DNA of 64,000 nt from Otis tarda. Its lineage: Eukaryota > Chordata > Aves > Otidiformes > Otididae. The stretch is from positions 196,863,553 through 196,927,552 of the forward strand of contig CM048552.1 in assembly GCA_026413225.1 (NCBI GenBank). Reading direction: 5' to 3'. A program made the position numbers and the translations under genes. This document shows, in pieces, positions 19,661 to 30,741 of this stretch (positions are counted from its first letter, which is position 1; each line of letters starts with the position of its first letter). The notes beneath the pieces were generated by a model. The model was not told where the DNA came from and ran no database searches. It saw only the letters and a program-made list of their open reading frames with translations.

Positions 19661-22085
19661 GTGGCTGCTTCGAAAACTAATCATCTGCTGCTATAAAAGT
19701 ACTTACTTGTTCTACCCAACTCCTTCAGAGAGTGAAGGCCAGACCTGCTTCCAGCATCTTCACAGACTAAAACCACTTAATGGGCTGGATGCTAGTCATG
19801 GAATTTCTAGAAAGGTACCAAGTATTTGCTGCAGAGCAAAAATCTTTCAGCCAGAGATTTACCAGCGCTAAGCAGGAGGGGTTTCACAGTCTGCATTCTT
19901 CCTCCACAGCACTTCATGGCTACTTTCTTGTCCTAAAGCAATCAAAAATATCCTAAAAGACTACATTTAATCAAGCATAACAAGCAGCACTACTGTCCTG
20001 GACCTTGCTGTATTCCTGCCCCATTCCCATTAGGAATGAAAATCCCAAAAGGGTTTATAAATGTCTTTTCCCTGAACTTGAGAACAACTCTGCACTCCAC
20101 TGTCCTTTCCTCCATTGTGGAATTGTACCTAGCAGTGCTGGGGTTCTCACTGTAAGCCACTTGAATCATTTTTCTTGCCTATATTTCTGCTGTATTTCAT
20201 TAAGTAATATGAAAGGGATTCAGTTAATATTTTGAGATATAAATTATCTTCAAGATGACAACTGAAACCTTAAAATTTCCTGGTCTACTCAAGCTGTTAT
20301 GACATGATGCTTGCATGGGACTTCTTGGAATTTGGAAATGAAGTTTTACTAGTCAGTTGTTTTTTTTTTTCTTGCCTACACTATTACCCTAATACATGTA
20401 ATATTGCTGTTTGTGTTTAAGATGTTCTTTATAGCAGGACCATTGCTCCGAGGTGGGTATAATCAGCAACAAAGCAAAAGCCAGTTTTAGTTTGTCATGC
20501 TTTACCTTTTAAAACCTTTTAGGTTTCAGTAAACAGTAGTTTGAGTATTGGGAGTGGAGGAGGGAAAAACTGGCAGAAGTGAAAGCATAAGCAGGTTGGA
20601 AACTGATCTGTATTCAAAATAAGCTGGGGAGGGGGGTGGTAGAGAGCTTTTATATTTGTTTTGTTGTTGTTTTGGTTTTTTCCTACTCAGATCAGTTCTC
20701 TCACAGATGGCTGTGTGGAGATCTGATAGACTGCAGGTGTTCAAACACTGAACAACCAAGGATGTAACCAGGGGGCTGGAGGAGGTTAGGACTCTCCTTA
20801 AACCAGTATTGCTCATGAAGAAAGGCTTGTCCTGCTGTGCACTGAAGTAATATGACATGTCAGAGTGGGAATAATCCAAAATAACTTAAAAGTTGCAGGT
20901 TGATTTGTTGTGGGATGAATGTGATCACAGTATTGGCCTGTCAGAAAGTGCAGTTTGGATAAAGAGCAGCTAAATAAGTAGCAAATGCAGTAGTTGTGTA
21001 AGGGAAAGTCATCACCTGAAAGCAGGTGCAGTTGCCTCAAGTGGTTCTGCGTTGTGCTGAATCCAGTTTAACTGGGGGCTCCTTCCGCAAGAGACTGTTT
21101 CATCACTTCTTGTGCACAGAATTGAGAGGTCCTGCAGTTTTGTGATTAATTCCTTCCATTTGCTTAGCCACTGAAAGACTAATTTTGGTTTATTTTCTAA
21201 CTTATCCTCCCTAACGGTAATCTCAAACTCGGCTTCTGCCTGTGTAATCACTAGATCAGATGTAAGGGAAGGGTGAGAATGCGATCACATCTAGCAGTAG
21301 CCTGCAGTCAGAAAAATTGAACCCAGCACAACATTGCACTTCAATATTTAGGGACATCTGGGAAGCAAACAAAAAAGCATGGCCTTTAGTTTTCCTTCAT
21401 TTGCTGTAGTTCTTGATTTTTTTTTTTTTTTTTTATTTCTCAAATGTGTGAGCTAATAGAAGATTGTCTCCATCACCCCATCTTCTATCAAAGGAGCATC
21501 TCAGTTGTTCTGCCTTGGAACCCCTGTAAAGTGATCTTATCTTGGAAATACTTTGCCTGAGGTTAAATTACAAATATAGATCTTGCAGTTGTCAAGTGGA
21601 TAAAAGAAAGTGTTGTTTTTAGGGCCTCCTGTTGTGCTTTTATTGATGTTTTTATCAATCACTAGAGCAATAACTGGAGTCCAGGCCTCCTTGGTTGTTT
21701 AAGCCGTCATGGATGCTTTAAATTTTCAATAAGATGTGATATTTGCTGTGTTCCCTGTTGTCATTTTTCAGGTGTTCCAGTACTCCTGGTTGCTGCATGT
21801 GCTCCATCAACAGCTGTAGCTGGTGGTGGAGCTGCCTTGTGCTCTGGGCGTACCTTGGCTCTCCCTGGGACAGTTATACAGAGATTGTGGCCTTCATAGG
21901 AGCAATGACAGCATCCAGTGGCAGCAGTATGGACTTGCATGGACAGCAGCCCACAGGAATACGACTTTGCACTGAGAAGACATCTGTCACTGCTGGCTGT
22001 GTTACCGTTACCTATCAACTTAACCATGAAACCTCATGCTGTTCTTGCAGTAACAGCCACTCTTACAAAGGGAGTAGGGAGCACC
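19661..22085. other. Intergenic, no gene seen
   Basis: Sequence between the SKA3 3' end and the first CR1 copy. It has poly(T) tracts near 20360 and 21418-21434. No domain, splice series or repeat family is recognised. Confidence 0.5.
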
Positions 22086-22087
22086 TC

Positions 22088-22508
22088 TCCATCAGGTGCT
22101 GAGAGAGGACAGGCTGAGAGAGTTGGGGCTGTTCAGCCTGGAGAAGAGGAGGCTCCGGGCAGACCTGATAGCGGTCTTCCAATGCCTAAAGGGGGCCTAC
22201 AGGAAAAATGGGGAGAGGCTCTTCAGTAGGGCCTGTTGTGATAGGACGAGGGTTAATGGTTTTGAAATAGAGGGAGGTAGATTTAGATTGAATATTACAA
22301 AAAATTTTTTTACAATGAGAGTGGTAGAACACTGGAACAGGCTGCCTAGAGAGGTGGTGGAAGCCCCAACCCTGGAAATGTTCAAGGCCAGGTTGGATGA
22401 GGCTCTGAGCAACCTGATCTAGTTGGGGATGTCCCTGCTTCTTGCAGGGGGGTTGGACTAGATGACCTTGGAAGGTCCCTTCCAACCCAAACCGTTCTAT
22501 GATTGTAA
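22088..22508 (+). mobile_element. CR1 LINE, 5'-truncated 3' end
   Basis: A + strand CR1 remnant. It has a frame (22096-22422) matching the C-terminus of CR1 ORF2 ([27 protein letters not shown], then VVEHWNRLPREVVEAP). It continues with the usual 3' end TTGGACTAGATGACCTTGG and TTCCAACCC, closing at TTCTATGATTG. The short frame is intact to LSNLI, so the copy is moderately young, but the rest of the element is missing. Confidence 0.93.
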
Positions 22509-24114
22509 TTGTTGTAAACCAATCTTGGGCCTTGCTGCATGGTCCTGCCTTTCCTCTCCCTCAGCTGCAGGTCCCACACCCTCGGTTGCGTCACAGCAGC
22601 TGTGGCTGCAGGGGAAGCCACTCCTGTTTGCGCAGCCACCAGGAACTAATTGTTGTTTTCCAAGGTTAAATTATTCATGGACTCTGTGCACTGACCCAAA
22701 TCACTGCTTGCCTGCAAAGGCACTGATGGGTGTTGAGGCAAGAGAAGGGAAAGGGCAGGGGGACTGGGAGCAGCTTGCCCTGGTGTGCCAGCCCGGCACC
22801 TCCTCCTCTTCGTGGACAGGTCACTGTGGCCAGGCATAGCACCTGCTGTGCACTACATAACGCCAGTGTTTTACAACTCATATTCCTCAGTCCTGTTCTG
22901 TCAGAGGAACTGACAATTTTTTATTAACCCCACTGATCTGCTGAAACGTCCAGACACGAGGGCTGAGACAAGAGCAGCAGGTAACAGGCTTGCTTTGGTT
23001 TGGGCAGGCTGTGTCTTAGCTGTTGCACTATGTACAGCGTGGTTCTGCTGGATGTGACCACAGCTGGTGTCATTCATTTGTTCTGACACAATGGGGTTTC
23101 TGAGACCACCTCATTTTTCCATGCTGTCCACCACAACAATGAGAACTTGCTGATAATGCTTAATGTTTCCTGTTGCATCATGACTGTTTCTGCTTTTTCC
23201 AGAGCAGTAAAGCAAAACAAAGCCTTCACACCTGCTCCAGTCAGATGGAAAACACAACGCTGGAGTGAGAAGTGTGTCTAGTGCAGCCCAGGTTATGGAC
23301 AAAGTGGGTGTGTGAGCCTTGTCCTTGCTGCTCACCTAGGGAGGGAATGAATTAACCCAGACACCAGTCCCTCCACCAGGGATGTAGGCAGTGGCTCCCA
23401 AAAGCACTACAGAAAAGCTTTTGTAAGGGTCATGCTACCATTGCAGGGAAGGAAATGGCTGCTCTTCTGACACTGTAGCCTCTGCTCTGTACATATGTAC
23501 ATAATATGTGTGTACACACATACACACACCCCCTTCCCTGTAGTAGAGGTGTACTGAAATCAGAGGGGGACTGTGCAAACAGAGTGCTTTCTTAGTTTAA
23601 GGCCTGAGCATTTTAGAGAGGAACCTTTTTCCCCTCCATGTTGAATGAAAGCCTGGCTAACAATCATCAGCCACAATATTTATGCAAGCATTTTTGATAC
23701 ACCTTTTTTTTTAGTATTAAAGTTAAAAAAGCATTGGTTGAGGAGGATAAAATGAGGGGGCAGGGGATGAAGTTAATTCTGAGAACTGAGTTTGCTTAGG
23801 GAGGCAGAGCAAAGTGTTCTTTAGGACAAACCAAACGTGAACAGGCAGGAAAGGCACTCCAGAAAGCACACAGAAACATGAAGCCCTGTCTATGGGAGCA
23901 GAGCAGCCTGGAGTAGCTGCTACTGAGTGTAAAAAAAAAAAAAAAAAAAAACCACAAAAAAACACGAGGGGCAGTTGCCTCAGTTTTGTAGCTGAGTCAA
24001 TTTGACTGTGCTACACCCCTTACAAGCGAGGGGCACAGAGCAGCTCTCCTGGCACTGCTGGGGAGCCCAGCTCAGCTACAGCTGCAGCCAGAGAAACCAG
24101 GGCTCACAGGGGCT
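22509..24114. other. Intergenic, no gene seen
   Basis: GC content is moderate. There is a TA/CA-rich microsatellite-like patch near 23490-23532 and a 21-bp poly(A) run at 23931-23951. ORFs up to 125 codons show no family resemblance. Confidence 0.5.
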
Positions 24115-24218
24115 GGAGAGCCTGTCTGCCCAGGTCTGTAAGGTGCCAGAAACCAGGCGGCGGATTGGAGACCCTGTCTGCCCAGGTCTGTAAGGTGCCA
24201 GAAACCAGGCAGCGGATC
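24115..24218. repeat. Tandem duplication, two copies of 52 bp
   Basis: The units 24115-24166 and 24167-24218 share CCTGTCTGCCCAGGTCTG and TAAGGTGCCAGAAACCAGGC, with only about three differences. It is a simple local duplication with no sign of function. Confidence 0.9.
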
Positions 24219-25804
24219 GGATGGTCCTGACCAAACCCGGCCCTGGTGACACAAAAGTCAGTGAGCTGTTACAACACTGGGGCTCCATGCAGCAGCAGTA
24301 CCCCAGGGTGCCTCCCACACACATCAGGGGTGGCTGCCTTCACCCTGGCAAAACACACCCCTCCCCCCCATCCCCTTCCCACCCCACCTCACCTCTGGCC
24401 GCACAGGACCAGCTCCATTAGCACTTCCAGGCTCACAGTCCTTCACAAAGCAGCTTTCCTGAGCTCTCTTTAAAAAAGGCTGGGGAGTACTTTTCAACAT
24501 CTTGTCTTCAGAGAAGAGGTGACTCGGATGCAGGTGATTCCATAAATGAGGGCCATTCCTCACAGCTGAAATCGCAACTCCCTTAGAAGCCAGATAAGGG
24601 GGATAGAAGAGTATGAACCACAGGCAGAACTCAACCTAAAACCCCTCAGGCCATACTGCACCACAAGAGACAAAAGAGAGATAAAGAGACAGAAAATTGC
24701 AGCTCATTAAAGAAGACATGCATGCCTTGTCCTCAAGCAGACAGCACACTTCAATCTTAGCCTCTGCTCTGCTAAGGCCTTAAGTGAGGAGGGTGAAGGC
24801 CCGAGGAGCAGCTACAGCTTCTACTTCTCCAGCTCTTGCCTTTCTCAGCACAGAGAGCACAACGTGGAGAAAACAAGCACCCAGCTCTCTCAGGGTCAGC
24901 AGGCAGAGGCACCTGCGTGTCTCAAGATCTCCCCCTGCAGTGACAGAAGAAACCGGCAAGCACTGAGCTATGGGAAGCCACAGGCCACATCCCCCGGTGT
25001 TGTGCAGGTACCAGGCAGCATCAGTTGCTTTCCAGCGAGCAGCGTCCATCACGCAGACCAGCCTTCCAGTTTCCACAAGCACAACCAAGACCCTTTTGCT
25101 ACCCCTTCCTCTGTTCTGAGGCAGCAGAAGCTGGCTGCCAGACACTCCCAGCAACCTCCAGCTCCATCAGTAACTTTTAACACAGAACAGCCTCGAACCT
25201 TGATACCTCACAGCTCCTTGGCTTTGCCCTGACACCCAAGGGGTTACAGTAAAGGGTTACAGTTTCTCAATGAGAAACTGGTGCTCAGTACAGGCTGCAA
25301 GTATCTGTGACAAAGTCCTCTGACAGCTGAGTAACGAGATTTACCCAGCTCAGACTGGTCAGTGTAGGGTACAGAACTGTATGAACTCATTGGATGAAGA
25401 CAGCTAAGGAAGGTAAAGAGGCTACAGTGTTCACCTTCCTTAAGAGCTCTGGAAGCCAGAACTGGGTGTTGTCCTCTTGGTCACTGTACATTGACAATAT
25501 ATTGCTTGCAGTCCAGGAGATCTAGGTAGGCGAGCCAGCTGCCTGCACCCCCAGGTTCACTTGGCTAAGAAGAACTCGATGGTCAGGGTCAGGACTCCCA
25601 CACATACTGCCAGAGCAGACTCGCTGCCTCCTTCTCTCAGTTCATCTGAGCCGCAGGAAAGGGCAGCTCCGGGCAGAGTGCCTGCCATTGTATTTTTGTT
25701 AGGAAATAGTTCTGCTCCTTAGCCAACCTCAATCTGAAAACACTGGATTTCTTCTGGACAGGTCTCTGCAGATATTCCCAATTTCCGAGACAGCAGTCTC
25801 CACA
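24219..25804. other. Intergenic, no gene seen
   Basis: Unique-looking sequence without splice series or repeat signatures. The ORFs here (for example 24864-25232 + and 24780-25154 -) overlap on opposite strands and have no recognisable protein. Confidence 0.5.
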
Positions 25805-26092
25805 ATGGGCTGTGCAAGACAAGCCAAAGACAAGATCTGCAGAGTGGTACATGCACAAGTGCGGTGCAGGAAGAAAATTGGTTTTGTATCATTAATAAAT
25901 ACAATTTTAAAATATTTTCGAAAGTACTTCATCTCTCTTTTTCATTTCTATTTTTGTGTAGTTTTAAAATGCATGTATCAGTACAGCAGTAGATGTATGT
26001 AATTTATAAACAATTTTGGGGTCACATGCTCAAAAATTTCTTACTGATAGAGGTGTGCAATCAAAAAAAGTTTGGAGACCACTGTTCTAAGA
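25805..26092 (+). mobile_element. Possible hAT-type DNA transposon remnant
   Basis: The stretch ends GTGCAATCAAAAAAAGTTTGG then AGACCACTGTTCTAA. This resembles the terminal inverted repeat end of hAT (Charlie-like) elements, preceded by AT-rich filler. A matching 5' end is only roughly discernible (GTGGTACATGCACAAGTGCGG). The call is from memory of family ends and is tentative. Confidence 0.4.
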
Positions 26093-26660
26093 AAAGCAAG
26101 ACCTTCAAAGTCAGCTTTATACCTTCCATTTTTAAACACACCACTAGTTCCTTCAGAACTCAAGTAAGGATGACTTCAGTGTGCTGAACCACACCTTCCT
26201 CTGGTAAGGCCAGCAGCTCCTCAGTATCCTGGGATATACTGGTGTCACCAAGGCTACTCCCAATCCATGGACTGGCACCATCCTAGCACAAGACGGAGCA
26301 GCCCCTGGAAGGGGCAGTGCTCTGCCCTCACTCCCCTGCAGGAGGACAGGCAGCCTTACACAGCTAATCTCTGACTTTCCCTGTTAGCGTATCTACCTCA
26401 GCAGGGAGCGTAACGCAGAGTTTGCCTGCCTTCAGTCACACCATCCACATGCTCATCCCTAAATCCTGCCAATAGTGGTTTAGGAGGCCACCTAGCTCTA
26501 CTCAACAAGCCCAAAAGTTATCAGATAAAGGCTTTGGCCTTCCTTTTAATTTCTACTTCTGCTTAAAAGCCAACTTCCAAATTTCTCTGCTGAAATCCAC
26601 TTCAAAAAAAAAAAAAAAAACAAGCAAGCCCCCAAAAAAACAAAACCCACCACACTAACG
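26093..26660. other. Intergenic, SAP18 downstream flank
   Basis: No gene seen. A run of 17-19 A's near 26604-26622 lies just beyond the SAP18 polyadenylation signal. Confidence 0.5.
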
Positions 26661-26681
26661 AAAAGATCAATAACACCAATC

Positions 26682-26687
26682 TTTATT
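26682..26687 (-). terminator. SAP18: SAP18 polyadenylation signal (AATAAA)
   Basis: On the - strand AATAAA lies about 307 nt past the stop codon. A long GT/T-rich stretch (GTTAGTGTGGTGGG, then T's) follows it, a good downstream element. The implied 3' UTR is about 320 nt. Confidence 0.7.
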
Positions 26688-26993
26688 CCAAACAAGACAG
26701 AACTACAGAACACCTGTAATTCTTCTGGTCGTATTTTATGGAAATCTTGAAACGCTGGACACACTGACTTACTGTTCAAACTCTAACAATCAGAGACAGG
26801 ATGATGGCACTGCTAGAGATAAGTGTTTCTTCTAAACAAACTAAAAGTTAAGGTTTAAGAGCTAACTTTCATTTCTGATGCTTCGCTTTGTCTTCAGGTG
26901 TTCTTGCCTAGCAACAAAAGCAAAAGAATAAGCCTGCTTTACAACAGCAAGTAGGAATAAACAGAAGGTGTAATCATACAACGCAGCCACAGT

Positions 26994-27150
26994 TTAGTAC
27001 GGTCTCATGCGGCTTGACGGGGGTGGTGCCCGGTTCGGAGGAGTAATTGCTATATCCAAGTAGTCCCCTATCTGGAATTTCTGAGACTGCAGTGTCATGG
27101 AATCATCTGTGCCCTTCCTGCCCGACATGGTACTGCCGATCTCCTTCACC
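26994..27150 (-). CDS. SAP18: SAP18 exon 4 (terminal coding exon)
   Basis: The 157-nt coding part begins after TGCACGCAG and encodes VKEIGSTMSGRKGTDDSMTL to GRMRPY with TAA at 26994-26996. The LQSQKFQIGDYLDIAITPP segment is the last strand of the ubiquitin-like fold. Confidence 0.96.
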
Positions 27151-29984
27151 CTGCGTGCAGGAGAGGAAAGGCAAGTTAGTTATCAGAGGCAAGCCCCTCT
27201 AGATGCCCAAAACAGGAACCGTATCAGGTCATGACAGCCTTCCTATGCCATCCTCTGCACTGTCTTTAGCATTTAGCTATGTACACAGGATGCTGGGGTG
27301 TTTTTTCCATCCAGGGGGCAGAGGGGTGTGGGAACCTCCTACCATATTAAGTGAAATACTAGGGAGAGCCCCTTGCCCCCTTCCACACACAAACAGAACA
27401 AGACCCCGCAGATGACAGAGCAGGACATATCCACCGGCTGCTGACAAAGGTTAGCTCATGCTGTTTTGGAAGACAGATACCTGCAATAAGACTACAGCTA
27501 AAACTCAAATGGATTCTCAGATACAAGACCTACCACGCCACCAGAAACAAAGCTCGGTCTCAAGCCGTAGGTCCATGTTATGGTTGGTTGCTAATACAGC
27601 AACCAAACTCTTCAAGCACACAGCTTCTTTGTTTTGGGAACACATTAACAATGATGGCCACTGAGCAAAATTTAGAGTTTGTAGTGGTCATCACACAGTC
27701 TGTTAACAAGAAGTTCAGAAATTTCATGTATGGGTTCTGGACTTTAGAAATTAGCATTATCGAAAAATAATTTACCACTCCAGTGCCTGAAGTCTTCTGT
27801 TAACTCAGAGAAGAAATGCCACTTACCTATATCCAGGCCTCTTGAGATCTGTAAAAACAATTGCAAAATTGAAGTGTGTGCCCTTCTTCCGTGCTTCTGG
27901 GTAGACTTCTTTCACTAAGCTAGTCAGCTCCTTCAGAGTTGCGTCCATCCTAGATAAAACAAACCAACCAAAGTGGTTCATGTTCTCAAAAGCAACAACA
28001 ATTAAAAAACTTCCCAACCCCTGTTGAAGATGGAATCAATATGTTGCTACAGCTTAACCATACACTTCCTTGCCTTTGCATGCTTTCCGTCGGTACCTGA
28101 AGATGAGTAAGGTCTTATACTTCAGCTACATAGCGAGCCGCTGATTTCCCAACTACATGGCACTCCAAACCACACATTTTGATCTAACAATCAAGTGACA
28201 AGGAGCTGCTCTAGTGATTGATTATAACACTTGTGAGAATTCACCACCTACTGTACACTGGAGGAAACAGGCTCCAGCGCAAACGTGGAACTACCTATAG
28301 TAGTTTCTAATGTACTGCGATATTGCCTCTTCACCTCGGTGTACACTTCAACATCTGCTTTTCCATATCTCTCAGAAGAGTTACTATTTAAAAAAAAAAT
28401 ATATTCCCTGCTGTTTAAATACATTAATGCACTTATAAAATGAACACTGTGTTTTGTCACCTAAGTTGGTGTCTAAGTTAAAGTAGCTTCTTAAGTACTA
28501 CAGGAAATGCAGAAATAAAAGGAAAAAGACCAAACATGAATAGTTTTCCATTTACATCAATATTTCCATTTCTGCTCTAACAGGCAGCACTTCTCTTTTT
28601 TCCAGCCTTAAACTAGACCCAACTAAAGCTCATTTCTAGAATTTCAAGAACAAAAGGACTCAATCATCACAACTAAAGCAGCTCTAATTATACAGACTGT
28701 ACTCTCAATCCAAGCTTCGAGCAACTAAAGAGCAGTGTGTTGACAGACAATGCCCATTCTGACTTCTGCAGATGGGCAAACAGCTCAGACATCACCAATG
28801 CCCTGGACTGAGTCCATAAATCCCATTAAGAAGTAAATTAAACTGCACACTTTGCTAGTCACAAAGATGGATTTATTCAACCATGACAAACATGTTATAA
28901 AGCTAACAGAAACTGGAGGAAAAACAAGGCTTAAAAAGTAGCAAAATTCACTTTCAAATGCATTCCTCAAAATACTATAAGAAGAAACTAATGTGCTTGC
29001 AACACAGACTAAAGTAGATTTCCACACTAAATCTGAAAGCAACAAAAAGCAGCTGTTAAAACACTGCTACATGACCAGACAAAAACACGCTACTGCACCC
29101 TCAAGAGGCTCCAGTTTAAAATTAACACACCGTTCACACAACGGCTGGAGCCTTCTGGGACAACCACTTCCACTGAAGAAACAGAAACAAAATTAAAGCA
29201 TTAGTTAAAGGAGATCCTGTGTTGCATAGATTCGTTGCGATAACCAAAGATATGCCACAACACGAGCCTCTGATTACGTGCATCAATAATTGGGCAACTC
29301 AACCGCAGTAAGCGGCAGTCAGCACTTCGCCAAGTTGTGCCTTCACGGACGCCACGTCTGAGTTGCTACGGCTACAGGCAGAAGCGCTGAATGTCGGCGG
29401 CAGCCGCCCTCCCCCGCGGAGCTGCCACCACAGCGGAGCCCACAGCTGCCCCCACGAAAATCTCCCCACGCTTCCTGCTTTAAACAAGGCCCACCGAGCT
29501 CCCCCCTACAGCCGAGCATCAGGCAAGGCGCTCCAGCCAGGCGAGCTCCCCGGCCCCGCTGGCAGCCCCCTCCGCGGGGCCCGGCCCGCCGCCGCCGGGC
29601 ACTCACCAGGTGTAGATCTGCAGCTCGCTGGAGGGCACGTTGCCGCGGGAGAACTCGTCCATCCGGTGGTGCCGCCCATTGTTGGTGGTGAAGACGCGGA
29701 GCAGCAGCGGGCACGTCTGCGGGGCGGGAGTGAGGGGACACTCGGGGACACTCACCACCACCCCCAGCCACCCCCCTTCTCCCTCCCCTTCCGCCCCCCT
29801 GCCCCGAGGCCTCACGGCGCCGCCATGCCCGCCGCCATGCCCGCCGCCGCGCCCTCCCTCACCCCCGCGCTGCCCGCGCCCGGTGAGAGGCGCCTGGCCC
29901 CACCCCCCGCACCTTTTCCCGGTCGATCGGCTTCTCCGGCTCCTTCTTAATCTCCTCCTGCGTGACCCTAGACTCCACCGCCAT
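26994..29984 (-). CDS. SAP18: Sin3A-associated protein of 18 kDa (whole gene, four exons)
   Basis: SAP18 has a ubiquitin-like fold. It works in the Sin3-HDAC corepressor complex and, with RNPS1 and Acinus or Pinin, in the ASAP/PSAP complexes linked to splicing and the exon junction complex in the nucleus. The - strand exons are 29984-29913, 29716-29607, 27949-27827 and 27150-26994. They sum to 462 nt and 153 residues, the same length as the human protein. The sequence is almost identical to human: MAVESRVTQEEIKKEPEKPI, PLLLRVFTTNNGRHHRMDEF, MDATLKELTSLVKEVYPEAR, and the C-terminal IAITPPNRAPPPSGRMRPY. All introns obey GT-AG. The start codon lies inside a YY1-type AAGATGGCGG motif. The gene is convergent with SKA3 and divergent from LATS2. 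No damage is visible. Confidence 0.97.
27151..27826 (-). other. SAP18: SAP18 intron 3
   Basis: Intron between GTAAGT (27826-27821) and the acceptor at 27151. No element is seen inside it. Confidence 0.85.
27827..27949 (-). CDS. SAP18: SAP18 exon 3
   Basis: The 123-nt exon encodes MDATLKELTSLVKEVYPEAR then KKGTHFNFAIVFTDLKRPGY. The acceptor is TTATCTAG and the donor GTAAGT. Confidence 0.97.
27950..29606 (-). other. SAP18: SAP18 intron 2
   Basis: The 1.66-kb intron has an AT-rich lower part and a CpG-island upper part from about 29390. ORFs on both strands in the GC-rich part are compositional. No repeat is recognised. Confidence 0.85.
29607..29716 (-). CDS. SAP18: SAP18 exon 2
   Basis: The 110-nt exon encodes TCPLLLRVFTTNNGRHHRMD to SELQIYTW, the first part of the ubiquitin-like fold. 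The acceptor is GCAG and the donor GTGAGT; the final Trp codon is split. Confidence 0.97.
29717..29912 (-). other. SAP18: SAP18 intron 1
   Basis: Short GC-rich intron between GTGCGG (29912-29907) and the acceptor next to 29716. Confidence 0.85.
29913..29984 (-). CDS. SAP18: SAP18 exon 1 (coding part)
   Basis: The 72-nt exon encodes 24 residues, MAVESRVTQEEIKKEPEKPI-DREK, identical to my recollection of the human start. The context GCAAG-ATG-G is a good initiation site. Confidence 0.96.
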
Positions 29985-30741
29985 CTTGCCGCTGCCGCGC
30001 AAACAACCGGCGGCCCCGGATGTCCCGCCGGGCGCCGCAGATCTCGCGAGAGCAGGGAGGGGGCGGGACGGCCGCGGCGGGGCAGGGCCGGGCGTGCAAG
30101 CTCGGCGGGGATGGTGCGCGACGCATGCGCGGGAGCCGGGCGGGAGGGTTGTGAGGGCTGTGGGGAAGGAGAGGGGCCTGGGCGGGGGCAGCGCTGGCTG
30201 CAGCCCGGGAGTGGGGCTGGGCGAACGGCTGCGGGGCGAAGGGGTGGTTCTCGGCGGAGGGGGAGGAGACGTGGCCGCGGGCTGTCTCGCCGCTGCCGGC
30301 CGCAGCTGTGCGGCTCCGCCCCTGTGTCGGGGCCTGAGGGGAATGGCGGCCGGTGCTGCCCGGGAGCGGCCCTCCGCCTCCCGTCCGCCGGAGCAGGGGC
30401 GGTTCCCGCGGTCCTGGCGGCGTGGCCCCGCAGCCTGCTCCCGCGTCGGCTGTGAGCGGCAGCCTGCGAGGGCGGTGCGGGCACGGAGTGCCCGGGTCTG
30501 GACTGGGGACCGTGCTCCAGCTCAGGCTCTGGTGAGTCTGGCAGCTGCCTTACTCTGGGGCAGCGCGATGGTCGGTAGTTGCCTGACAGGATTTTACGTG
30601 ATTCTTCCTAAAACCTGTAAACATCTGAGATAGAGCCGCTGATCTGAGCGGAGGATTGCACTCTCCAGACTCTGATGTGGCTGATGTTAGGATGTAGGCT
30701 TCCCTCCTTGTTCTGCTGAGTGTGGTACCCACGTATTCTCT

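Larger units (their letters stand above)
29390..30545. promoter_or_regulatory. SAP18: SAP18 CpG-island promoter
   Basis: A strong CpG block covers SAP18 exons 1-2 and about 550 bp upstream, with no TATA box. Motifs are AAGATGGCGG (YY1 type, - strand, 29978-29987, overlapping the ATG), TCTCGCGAGA (30042-30051) and an NRF1-like ACGCATGCGCG (30121-30131). A consensus splice donor GTGAGT at 30532 on the + strand raises the possibility of a divergent noncoding transcript. The 200-codon ORFs inside are GC artefacts. Confidence 0.75.

Noticed and set aside
29603..30484. 293-codon and other long ORFs on both strands around the SAP18 promoter
   Set aside because: They overlap known SAP18 exons in other frames or lie in a CpG island where stop codons are rare. 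The translations are low-complexity R/P/G-rich.
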